This document shows positions 1-10,155 of a stretch of DNA of 64,000 nucleotides, in pieces. Position 1 is the stretch's first letter; every line of letters begins with the position of its first letter. The notes beneath the pieces were generated by a model that worked only from the letters and a program-made list of their open reading frames with translations, did not search any database and was not told the DNA's origin. A program made the translations under genes and the position numbers. Source of the stretch: Cerrena zonata (Eukaryota; Basidiomycota; Agaricomycetes; Polyporales; Cerrenaceae); the NCBI GenBank assembly GCA_038087015.1, contig JASBNA010000003.1:1860001-1924000 (forward strand), given 5' to 3'.

Positions 1-1058
1 TTCTCAGATCCTCCTCGCCCGCCGGATAGGCAAGAAGCGAATCATTGCTGAGACTGGTGCCGGTCAACATGGTGTTGCAACCGCGACAGTTTGTGCTCGT
101 TTCGGTCTGGAGTGTATTATCTATATGGGTGCAGAAGATGTCCGAAGACAAGCCCTTAACGTCTTCCGTATCCAAATGCTTGGCGCCAAAGTGATCCCTG
201 TACACTCGGGATCGTGTACCCTCAAGGACGCTGTCAACGAAGCTATGCGAGACTGGGTAACCAACCTCTCAACGACTCACTACCTCGTTGGTTCATGTAT
301 CGGCCCCCACCCCTTCCCTACGATTGTTCGTGACTTCCAACATGTTATTAGCAAGGAAATCAAGGAACAGCTCCAAACGCAAGCTAACAAACTCCCTGAT
401 GCTGTTGTTGCCTGTGTCGGTGGTGGAAGTAACGCTATTGGAACTTTCTACGATTTCATCCCTGATAAGACTGTTCGTCTTATCGGTGTCGAGGCTGGTG
501 GTGAGGGTCTCGACGGTGACAAGCACAGTGCTACGTTGTCTAAAGGCCAGCCTGGTGTCCTGCACGGTGTCCGAACTTATATTTTGCAGTCTGAGGCCGG
601 TCAAATTATCGAAACACATTCGATCAGTGCTGGACTTGACTACCCTGGAGTTGGCCCCGAACACGCTTGGTTGAAGGATAGTGGACGAGCGGAATACGTT
701 GTGGCTACAGATGAACAAGCCCTTCGTGGCTTCAGACTCTTGACTCAGTTGGAGGGTATCATCCCCGGTAAATTGACCCACCTGTTTTATTATATTCCTG
801 TTTGCTAACTTTATTTTCTAGCATTGGAGTCTTCGCACGCGATATGGGAAGGTGTAAGGTTAGCCAAGACCTTGCCCAAAGATCAGGACATTGTCATTGT
901 ACGCTCACTTTCTTCTCACTCTCGACGATGGCATCTAATAAACGGATAACATTTAGTGCTTATCGGGACGCGGAGACAAGGACGTGGAGCAAATCTCCGA
1001 GCTCCTCCCAGGAAAATGGGCAGACACGCTCGACTGGCATATCTCGACTTCTGCGTGA
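1..1058 (+). CDS. TRP5: Tryptophan synthase, beta-domain C-terminus (5' partial)
   Basis: This is the last 314 residues of the fungal bifunctional tryptophan synthase. The beta domain uses pyridoxal phosphate to join indole and serine into tryptophan in the cytosol. The gene enters from the left edge in the frame starting at base 2. Exons are 2-767, 822-898 and 957-1058. The reading shows [13 protein letters not shown] (substrate and ammonia-channel region), [13 protein letters not shown] SCIGPHPFP, the phosphate-binding loop GGGSNAIG, and the ending [10 protein letters not shown] that closes TrpB proteins. The intron phases restore this frame exactly. The alpha domain and the PLP lysine lie upstream of the window. 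The stop is the TGA at 1056-1058. Identification is very secure; only the 5' part is missing. Confidence 0.96.
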
Positions 1059-1263
1059 TTGCGCAGAGAATTAAATTACAAGTGAAAGAGTAGACTGACA
1101 CAGCATAAGTGTATCTATAGAAGTTGTAACAAGGTGTACTTTTGGACAGAACTTCGATCGTGCTTGACTTCCTCATTAGGCGCCTGACTTTTGACGAGCA
1201 TTCACCACCACTACCATCCACTAACCGAATTACTGACTACCAACTTCCCCTAACCGCAGAAAC

Positions 1264-2414
1264 ATGATGTCGAAATACAACCAAGCGAAGAGAGTAGTGA
1301 ATGGTCTTGCTCTTAATTCTTCTAAAGGCGAAGGTGACTATTTAGCTCCTACCCCGGAGCGCATATACTCACATCTAGCTAGATTTTACCAACAATTTCT
1401 TCGGGGCTTTAGATGTATCCACGAACAAGAAGTCTAAGGACTACACTCGCTTGTCGACGAAGAAGTTGGCTCGGGATCTAGATGAAGATACCTTCGGTCT
1501 GTTCAATAATGTGGATAAGCGCGAGCAAAGTCGTGGACCTCGTCAGAATTACGATTCTGACGATGACGAAGAGCTCGAGGGATGGGACGAAGAAACCACG
1601 CTTGTTGCTATGATGCACGATAGGTACGTTTTCAGAAACCTGACTATATGCGCCCGTATGAAATAGTACCTCGTCAATGTTTTGTGTGCTGCCTGAAGCT
1701 CTGAAGAGGAGGACGAAGAAGAAGACCTGATGGCCTTAGTAGAGCGATTACGAGCCCCCATGGCAGCACAGGGTCAACGTATGAAACAACATATGAAGGA
1801 CACCGTAATTCCCGCAATTCAACAGGTTAAAACGGTCCACGAGACCTTGGATGAGGATGGTAAGGCTCATTCCAGCCCGTGTCTATTAGTGAAAGGGTAA
1901 CCTACTTACTATGTTGAAGTTGATTTGGCATTCGGGACCGGCTTATTGGCGTTCAACGAAGTATGCAAACGCGTTGAAGCAATGGCAGTACGAGACGAAG
2001 ACGAAATTAAGGAACGTTACATTCAAATGCAGGTGCGTTTGAGAAAGCTTTACCTTCCAAGTGTTCAGGAAAACCATCTAATCTGCTCATAGAAAAACGC
2101 CAAAACCTTGTTCGCCCAACTTGAGGCGGCCTACGATCGTCGAGACCGATTATGGGCTCAGCTGGAACATGATCTCTCTCAATGCGGTATTTATCTCTCC
2201 CAGCCTGAGCCGATATTTCCACCTCTCACCGTTCGACGACTCATCACATGTTGGACTTGCAGCTGAACACGCTAAAGCTGCCGTGGAAAGTCTCCCAGCG
2301 GAAATTGAAGAGACGATCACACGACTCGAGAAGAAGTCCAAGGACATGGAAAAGAAAGAGAAGAAGACTGTTTCGAACCAGAAGATGTTGAGAGAACTTG
2401 TAGAGAAAATGTAG
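1264..2414 (+). CDS. Acidic coiled-coil protein, unknown function
   Basis: Six exons (1264-1333, 1383-1623, 1699-1859, 1920-2032, 2093-2186, 2263-2414) join in phase to give about 276 residues. The start is the first ATG of the tandem ATGATG at 1264. I do not recognise the family. The middle is strongly acidic (DSDDDEELEGWDEE and SSEEEDEEED). The second half is charged and helical: a segment around EVCKRVEAMAVRDEDEIKER is followed by a lysine- and glutamate-rich C-terminal coiled coil ending KMLRELVEKM. There is no signal peptide or membrane segment, so it is probably a soluble cytoplasmic or nuclear protein acting as a complex subunit. That role is inference from composition only. Splice phases are all consistent, which supports a real gene rather than chance ORFs. 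Confidence 0.8.
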
Positions 2415-2930
2415 ATTGGGGGTAATGTGCCGTTTACTTAACTTCAATTCCACAGAGCTAAACTACTGCTATGTAAGCCGCGAAAGTAAACAGTAGCACC
2501 CACCTCATCATGAAGTTAGCCGATCAGATGACATTGGAATTCCTTCTTTGATATGGTTCATTTCCCTTATCTTCCTTCTCTCGGGGGCTGTGTATGTCTA
2601 TTCTTTACGTTGCTCCAGTTTATTCCTGTCATCTTCCTGCTTCAGTTCCCCATCCGTTCTCTGAACTTACTAAATTTACGAGTCCATGTACAACAGCCGA
2701 AAGACCACGTTCCGCGCTATTTTTAATCAAATCGGAATCATCGGATGACATGTTTTGCATACGTACTGCGATCGCCGAAGACTGCGTACTCATCACGTCC
2801 AACTGTTTAGTACACGCTTGAAACAATTTAATATGCTTCCCCAATCCTTCTCTGACGCTTTTTGCCCCTTTCTTCCTCCCCCATTCTTCCTAGCAGTCCT
2901 CCCACGTTACAGAGAGGTTCTGAGGCCTTA
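2415..2930. other. Intergenic, 3' end of coiled-coil gene and promoter of TLC gene
   Basis: There are 516 bases between the two plus-strand genes. It holds the likely 3' UTR of the first gene and the promoter and 5' leader of the second. The leader just before 2931 is rich in T and C (TCTTCCTCC stretches), as is usual for basidiomycete 5' ends. No open frame here is convincing. Confidence 0.5.
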
Positions 2931-4118
2931 ATGACAACCCTCCGAGCACAATCTGACGCGTTCTTCCGCGAGCTCTCTGTTCCCATAGCTCAGAAAACTG
3001 GTCTGACGTATCTACCGGAATATGCACCTACGATAGCATACGCGACAGCAGGATACACAATACTACATCTAATTATTGCTCCTGCGTTTAGTAAGGCTGT
3101 CTTCCCAGAAACGTATAGGAGTCTAAGGGGTAGGAAGGGGAGGAACAACTGGTCAGTTGCGTCATGCTCTCATAAGCATACTAATCTTAAGCTACGAATG
3201 ATCTCAGGAATATCCGGATTGTTTCGTTTGTAAACGCCATCGTGTTGTCTTGGCTTGCGTACTTGTGCTTGGGACGTTCGGAGTTATCCAATGACAAGGC
3301 TTTCGGCTGGCACCCTTCTATTGGGACCGCTAACGCCGTGGCGGTTGGGTATGTGAAACAACATTGTATAAGTGTATCGTGTCTCATTATATCTTTCTTG
3401 TCAGCCATTTTATCTGGGATTCTCTCGATTCGATTATCAACTTCTCCGACGTTGGTTTTGTAATTCATGGTCTCTCATGCATGCTGTTGTACTCGTTGAC
3501 GTTTGTAAGCCGCCCTGTACTCATGAGCGACGTTGTATTGAACTATGGTTCTTCAGAGGCCTTACCTTGGGTTCTACTCACCCCGATTCTTGCTTTGGGA
3601 GCTGTGAGTCCAAATTTGCCTAATATGAGTTGAGCTAATGCTAGTATCTTATCAGGAGCACCCCATTTTTAAATATCCATTGGTGCTTGGACAAGCTAGG
3701 AAAAACTGGGAGCACATTGCAATATATTAATGGAATAATTCTCCTTTCCACCTTCTTCAGTGTTAGAATTTGTTATGGGTGGTACATGGTACGGCGCATC
3801 TTGCTGTTAACTGAATGAGGCTGACGGCACACTTCCTATCTAACAGAGCTACGGCTTCATGCATACGCTGTGGGAGGTTAAAGATCAGGTCCCAAAGGTG
3901 TTCACTTATACACTGTTTGCTGGAAATATCATCTTGAACTCGCTCAATCTTTTCTGGTATGTCGTGTGTCCTGTCTGGTATCCACTTCTGTGGTGACAAC
4001 CAATTGCGTTAGGTTTTCTAAGATGATCAGCACCATTCGAAAAAGGTTCCAAGCCGATGTTTTGGAGAAATCGGATAAACCAACCGCCAATGGTAAAATT
4101 GATGGCAAAGCTAACTAG
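2931..4118 (+). CDS. TLC-domain multi-pass membrane protein (TMEM56/TLCD4-like)
   Basis: Seven exons (2931-3151, 3208-3348, 3405-3504, 3557-3603, 3656-3788, 3847-3956, 4013-4118) give 285 residues starting MTTLRAQSDAFFREL. The ATG at 2931 is the first in frame after a C/T-rich leader. The TRAM-LAG1-CLN8 fold is visible: NIRIVSFVNAIVLSWLAY, the HFIWDSL segment, VIHGLSCMLLYSLTFRPYL, FLLWELSTPFLNIHW and a last helix ending NLFWFSKMI. Hydrophobic segments alternate with loops as in TLCD4/TMEM56-type proteins of the ER or other internal membranes. The conserved His pair region (VIHG, NIHW) is present. Members are tied to lipid sensing or remodelling, but no reaction is assigned with certainty. The C-terminus is a short polar tail ending KIDGKAN. 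The second intron uses GTATGT at 3349, chosen because it restores the TLC frame. Confidence 0.9.
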
Positions 4119-4418
4119 ACAATTGTCTAACTGTTTCTATCATGGTCTATCTTCTTGATCTACCAAGGTACCATACCTAGATTGTTGTATGTATGTGCTA
4201 TACTCTTGATAACATCGCTCCTTCGATGTAACGGAGTGGCTTACTCACGTTTCAGAACGATTGAGAAAATGTTGTTAGACAAGTTTGAGTATACTTCTAG
4301 ACTATCTCTTCAGAGTTTCCACCCGTCGCTCGTGGACCACTGACAGTGGAAACATTTGGTTGACTAGAGTCTACGCCCAACCTTGAGGGTCTGGGTCTCG
4401 AACATCAGCGATATCCCG

Positions 4419-6120
4419 TCAAATGAGACTGAGGTGAACTAACCCTGCTATAGCGTTCCCGTCCGCAGGAGCAACCGTCGGAGACGGTGAGTGATCATAG
4501 TGGTCAATAAAGTCTATCTCGCGATTCTCTGCCGGACGTTCTGGTACACTCATGTTAACAACCAGCGAGGCCGCGAATTGAACGTACGAAGCCAATTCAG
4601 CGTCATCGCTACTTGAAATATAGGCAGAGCGTAGGGATAGAAGAAAATGACAGAGCACGATTGACATGAGTCTGAAAGTATAAGTTCAGTACAGACGCGG
4701 TCAGGATCATAAGGTAAAGGAGGCTTGCGCTTCATTGAGGGAGAAGAAAAGACTAGCACTTCCTGGTGACTGTGTCGAACGAACAAGGTGGTTAGGTTCG
4801 ACCACACTTGTTGATCATCATATCGTGAGACTCACTATGCTCAACGTCATTATTGCCCAAGTGCCCAAGGCGATCGAGGTGGAGTTGCTGAGTAGAAGAA
4901 TTCTTGGCAGACTTCAATTAGATTAGGATAGGTAGTGGTGATGAAAATTAATTACAGAAAGGCGATAGCCCCTATTGGTTAAAAGTGAGAACGCATGGGA
5001 GCCAGGATGAAGACTGTGCTTACATACCATCCTTGATGAGGATCGACAGGATTTTACAGGCGTGGTGTATCTTGAAACCTGTCCCGAAGGTAACAACGAC
5101 TTCCTGCAGTGTAATGAGCAACACCGCAGCATCCGCCACAATCGCAATAGCTCTGGTTATCAATGGTACTGGGAGTGAATGATCAACAGAGGTTACTATT
5201 GACCATGCACCAGTAACGCACGACTAATATCTCATTAGCGTTGAATTTAGTTTATGCAATTTGAGAACGTACTATGTATATTCCCTAACTGTCGCAGTGT
5301 TCAAGCACCCTGCTAAAGGGGTGGCATAATAGACAGTAAATAGCCTCGGGCGAGAAATATTGTACTATGAGAGACATATTAGTGTGACTCGGAGAAGAGT
5401 GTTACATATCGTACTATATTCATGCACGGGGGAGACAAACTAAGAATGAAGACCGCAATTACGCGGCTTGTCCATCTTTGTTGACACATGCTCCAGACAC
5501 GCATACAATTGAAACCTATCACGAATAGATATGAAGATTTAATTCCAAGATATTACATGCAATTATCGAAACCATACCTGCTGCTGCAAATTGAGTCAAG
5601 AGAATAATGGAGTATCTTGCAATGCCAATCAGCCTACAGCTAAGAACGAAGCTCAACGAGTGGAATACGGGCATTGGTAAGAGCACGAACCTCTACAAAA
5701 GACATTCATATGTTTATTGCAACTAGTGATGAACGATGTCGGTCGGCTTACCAGAGGAGTATACGAGTCGTACAAGCCATCGAACAGCTGAAACGCCATA
5801 TCCAGAAGTGTACCATATCTTATGACCACGTATAATAGGGACACAAAGCTAATCCTTCTGCTCCAAATACATTTGATCTCTCGAGAAAAATTCAGTAGAA
5901 TGTCGTATAAAATCAAGGCTTGAAAACAATCCGTTATAAGTGTGAGATATAATTTTGATCATGGGGAAAAACTAACTTAGTGCTGCAAGAAGAGCGCATG
6001 ATGCGACCAAAGAAAGATACCTGGTAATACAAAGGCATTGAATAATCAAACATGTTATGAGTAAGATTATACGTACACAACGGACGTGTAGTAATCCAAG
6101 TCTTCATTTCGTTTAGTCAT
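4419..6120 (-). CDS. DUF6533 domain seven-helix membrane protein
   Basis: This is a minus-strand multi-exon gene starting at ATG 6120 (MTKRNEDLDYYTSVV) and ending at the stop at 4419. The first exons, 6077-6120, 5977-6020 and 5752-5918, join to read YLSLVASCALLAALTLILYD, then ILLNFSREIKCIW. The YD-x-LL-F-x-RE-x-IW signature is typical of DUF6533 proteins, a large, receptor-like Agaricomycete family of unknown function. Later exons give FVLSCRLIGIARYSIILLTQ, a MRVWSMCQQRW segment with a following helix, an IKDG turn near 5020-5100, and a final helix with RLMSIVLCHFLLSLRSAY near 4620-4680. The hydrophilic tail ends AGLVHLSLI. Exon ends in the 4.7-5.5 kb part are approximate. No ligand or G-protein link is shown by the sequence. 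Confidence 0.78.
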
Positions 6121-6847
6121 ATCCACGAAGATAGAAAGTACAGACACAGAACAAAGTTACGAAAACAAACACGACTTGACTGTTTGTATTGTTTGTAATC
6201 GATGGCTGGAACAGCAAGGAAGAGAGTATTTAACTCATCTGGATAAGTCTTAGCATTGGGCGAATCAATACTTTTGAAACGCGTTGCTGTGAGTGCAAAG
6301 TGTTCTTAGGATTAACCAGTGAGTGACAGATGCACGGTGGCGGCGCCACCAGCCTTGAATCCGACGCATCTTCTACTGATGACAAGGTTTACCACGTTGG
6401 AGTTTTTGGTTTAAATACTGATTTTGAGAGTGCAACCATGTCGTCGTAGTTACTGCAAATGCTGAGTTATTTACCGCCAGAAGCCTTTCTGGAGCAATTA
6501 GCGCAGTAACATATCATTTATGTGTAAGTGGAGAGTGCATGAAATGCATGGTAACATTGCTCCCCGCCCGTATGGTGCAAGATTGCTTGTTGACAGCTGG
6601 GACAAGAGGGACTATCCGAAAGCCGAAAGCCGAAAGCCTCCAATGAAAGAGGTCGGATTTGACAATCAAAGGTGGAAACAACAGCAGGGATAATTAGCCC
6701 AAGCAGGATCATCCGATCTCGTTCGGACATTGGTACTCCTCACGTTTATAAAAAGACGGTAGGGATAGCTGGCACCTTGTTTTCCACACAGATCCTTGAG
6801 CTAGTCTTGAGGACAAGATGTTTCATTCACAGAAAACTACGTGATGA
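6121..6847. other. Intergenic between DUF6533 gene and metaxin-like gene
   Basis: There are 727 bases. The right end should hold the 3' UTR of the metaxin-like gene and the left end the promoter of the DUF6533 gene, both transcribed leftward. A short direct repeat (AAAGCCG three times) lies near 6619-6637. No gene is recognisable. Confidence 0.5.
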
Positions 6848-7878
6848 TTACGCTTTGGAGTAGGCCTGAAACGCGACTCGAACGTCACCATTGACTCTCC
6901 GTTCCCAAGCTACTAGATTGACCCGGCGGGTGATTTCGAAGCGCAGAGTATGGTCCGTTGAATGAAGCAGACAGTGAAGATAGGCAAAAAGAAGTGCGTC
7001 TAGAGCTGTTGGCCCACTATAAGGAAGATTGTTACTAGTTTGATCAGTGGGCACAGTCTAAAGAAAACACATACGTTGAACCCAGTAACCACTTGTCTGT
7101 TCCTAGTCGTTCTGAAAGGGCACTGATTGCCTCCTTGTACTTCAGTTCAACAGCATTGCGGTCGATGTGTACGCCATATGGAGGTACAAATGAGCTCCAT
7201 CCTGTCAGAGGTTGTAGTGGTTGGGTGAAGACAGTTTGGATATGCTGGTGGAGGCCAGTGTACGGCGAAAGAAGTTTAAGCATGGATGCGCCTTTTGCGG
7301 GTTGGAACACTTCCTGGAGACACATAAGCAATATGGAAAGATGAGTTATGAAATACTAGGAGATGTATACAAAAACTTTGCAGACAGACCAAGGCGGCAT
7401 GTATGTCTCCCTCCAGCAATTTGACCCAAGCCCGACTTTCATCCCTCGCTTTCTCGTCAATGAATCCCTCCAATTCGCCGAGTTCTCCCACTTTATTATC
7501 GACCCACTCTTTGATCATATGCGCTGGCAACAAGTCGCCCTCCCCGTCGTCTTTTATCTTCGGTTCCACTTCATTCATTGGAACTCTCAAGTTAGGTAGC
7601 CTTCCTTCGAGTGCGCCTTCGGGCTGGACGTCCCATCGGACTGCAATAGCTGTTAGTCCTCTTAAAGCAAGATAGGCCTGCCATTTGAGGCATTCAACGT
7701 CTTCGCTGAGTAAGTCTGAAGAATGTTCAGATGGGACTTGGGATAACCGTGGCGCGTGAATCCAAAGTTCCGGCGAAGTTACTTGACGTGCTTTATAGGG
7801 AGAGGGTACCGAAGGATATGTGTACAGAGGAAAATGGGTGAATATATTATGAACGAAGGGAGGGAGAGTGGTTGCCAT
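6848..7878 (-). CDS. Metaxin/Tom37-family mitochondrial outer-membrane import subunit
   Basis: Three exons on the minus strand (7390-7878, 7075-7313, 6848-7034) give 304 residues from MATTLPPFVHNIF. Metaxin and Sam37 sit on the mitochondrial outer membrane in the SAM complex, which inserts beta-barrel proteins. The glutathione-transferase-like fold is suggested by an N-terminal thioredoxin-like part with ECLKWQAYLALRGL followed by NLRVP. Next comes an all-helical C-terminal part with KVGELGELEGFIDEKARDES and RAWVKLLEGDIHAAL. The last exon reads PTALDALLFAYLHCLLHS, the most characteristic metaxin C-terminal motif. The second intron is only 40 nt (7035-7074); a nearer acceptor would give a 17-nt intron and break the frame. 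I see no clear C-terminal membrane anchor. The choice between metaxin-1-like and Sam37-like is open. Confidence 0.82.
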
Positions 7879-8245
7879 GATAGTCAATGACAACTCGTTG
7901 ACGACTTCAACTTGTTCGCCACAGTGCCAAGAGGTATTTCCATTTCTGTATCGTTATCTCTATATAAGGCAAACGCTTCCGTACTTTTTGGAGTTCGGAG
8001 AACTTGATACAACATAGAAACTGATTGATATATGGTTACAAATCTTAAACAATGGCTGTATACTCATATTATTGTAGTGAATAAGGGGTGTTGTCCCCAC
8101 GATTACAGGAAGCTAGAGTCGCAGTTATTGCAATGGAAAATAGGGGTGTTCCGAGCTTTATCAAGCTGTTGAGGGCATCCGGTATTCGTGTAAGTCCAAG
8201 AAGACTTCTCGGAGTTTATGATATTCCAAAAGAGTGACTCCCTCA
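7879..8245. other. Intergenic, promoter of metaxin-like gene
   Basis: There are 367 bases upstream of the metaxin-like start and downstream of the HNH-like gene, both read leftward. An AT-rich segment with TATATAAGG-like sequence lies around 7960-7970 on the plus strand. Nothing else is recognisable. Confidence 0.45.
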
Positions 8246-9554
8246 TTATCTTCGCCCGGTCCCAGTCTCCGAACGTTCGAAAAGAGCTGACGAGCTCGCT
8301 TCAAGCTTGTCAATACTAATTCTCACATTTTCGCGCCATCCCTCGATACGGTCGATGAACTCGGTATCACTGATGTCGTCGTACTTGTCGCGATCAGAGA
8401 CCCCGCTCAGGCTGTCATCGTCGCTATCGTCAGGGTCCTTGTCTTTAGGGGCCTTTGCTGATATCACAATGGATTTTCCATTGGTAAACTGCGAGGGCAC
8501 TTTCACCGACATCCACGCTCGATAAATTGCAAGTATGTTGACTAGGGTTTCAAAGAGTTCGGATGGCGCCATGATCCCGTAAAGATCTCTAGCAGCTTCC
8601 GCAGTCAGGTTTTTGTTCCCGATATGGTCTGAGATCTTCCTGCCAGTGTTGTAAATGACGAAGTGCGGAGAGATGTGAAGGTTGAAAAGGGCTAGGTCTG
8701 AGTAAGGGTAGCGATACAAAGTAATGTCTGCAGCACTCCAGTCTGGGTGTTCGGAATATTGCAAGATACGTAACCTGATCATCTCCTTATGTGCAACAAG
8801 TCGGTATTGAAAGAAATATTTTTCCTTGTACACCTGTATCTGGCATTAAATGAAGTGTATGAAAGAGGTAGAGAAGGTTATAACTCCTCACGCTGTGGGG
8901 ATCATATTGAACGGCCTTGCCAACATATTTCTCGTGCAGCGCAGAAACGATATCCGAGTTATACGGCACCCAGAACCAGCCATCAGACATATTAAATCTC
9001 TCGTGAAGCGTTGATGTCACTAAAAAGACAACAATGATGTCACTATCAGCAAGCCTTGAACAATGTCAAAGGACTCACCTGTCTGCAAATTGCGATGTGA
9101 ATCCACATTGAGCTCATGGTGAGGTATCTTCCAACAATACTCTAAGCGAGTAATCTGTAGCAAAGTCATTTTTGGGGCTACCTACGTATCAAAAAGTCTA
9201 TCTTACAACGTGTGCTGAAGATGACATCGGGATAATATGTGAGCATTCAATTTTCTCCTGCGCACTGCTGACTCTAGTGACAACACATATGGAATTTTGA
9301 TTTTTGGGAAGGGCAGTTGCACTGGCCATGATGCTCTTCTCCCGGCCGTTTGCCTTACTTTGACTTCGCGTTGAGGAACCATACCGCCGGCGTCTTTTGG
9401 GTGTATGCTCAGACACTGTGGTGGAGGCACGCCGCTTTGGGGTACTGAAAGCTCGCTCGTCTGATTTGTTACTGTCGGATGAGGGACTGGTTGTAGCATC
9501 CGGGTCATCAGATAGGTTATGCGTTGGGCGTGATGGTCGCGGTTGGATAGACAT
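8246..9554 (-). CDS. HNH-endonuclease-like domain protein
   Basis: Four exons (9207-9554, 9079-9154, 8892-9019, 8246-8833) give 379 residues. The first 80 residues are low-complexity with basic clusters (TPKRRRRYG) that could act as a nuclear signal. The core resembles HNH_2-type domains common in Agaricomycetes. C90 leads ICVVTRVSSAQEKIECSHI, with C104 and H106, followed by IIPMS. The next exon gives ITRLEYCWKIPHHELNVDSH, then the RNLQTVTSTLHERF segment holding the expected central Asn and final His, and then FWVPYN. The C-terminal 190 residues are helical, with an acidic linker (DPDDSDDDS). The family is normally annotated as an HNH nuclease of unknown role in basidiomycetes. No modification or defence partner is adjacent. 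Catalytic activity is inferred, not shown. Confidence 0.78.
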
Positions 9555-10155
9555 GTTGGTCTGGACCGAGTGAAGGTTCTACCGTTTCAACGTTATTTCA
9601 ACGGTCAAAACAAACCACAAAAAAAAATGCTGACGTAATATTATGCCAGCATTCATAGAAATAATGCTTATGGGCAATGATTATTCAATGGACAAACATG
9701 TCAGTGGGTACCAGCATGGTCCTACAGACTCTAGATACAGCAAGCTGACACTTGTTGAGGAGTCGACTTTCGTGATCATAGCATGAAGCTTGTGCAAGAT
9801 ACTAGGCTAGAGGATCATTAATCATTAGTAACCATAAGCGCCCAGGACGCGATTCCTCCTACCGTCGTGGTGACTGGGACCTTCCGTTTACTAGTACTTC
9901 TGAACATGTACCATTTTGCGTAGCATTTTGTAGACAGAGCCTCCATGCGCACCCCGATTTCCCGCGTACGCGTGAGGGATTGATAGCTATACCAACTTGA
10001 ATGGGTGCACGGAGACCGTTGAAGGGCGCAAGAAAAGACACGACAGTTCAAATACCTCTCCAACTAGGAGTATATCGTGGCTATACCAAACGAAAAAAAA
10101 CTCGCTACAATTGACACTAAAACAATACATGGCAGGGGGATGCAACGCGTATAAA
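9555..10155. other. Intergenic between HNH-like gene and CTF18 3' end
   Basis: About 600 bases hold the promoter of the HNH-like gene and the 3' flank of CTF18. There are short A-runs (9609-9617, 10086-10092) but no supported gene. Confidence 0.45.

Noticed and set aside
293..781. 162-codon minus-strand frame opposite tryptophan synthase
   Set aside because: It is the antisense shadow of a strongly conserved coding exon.
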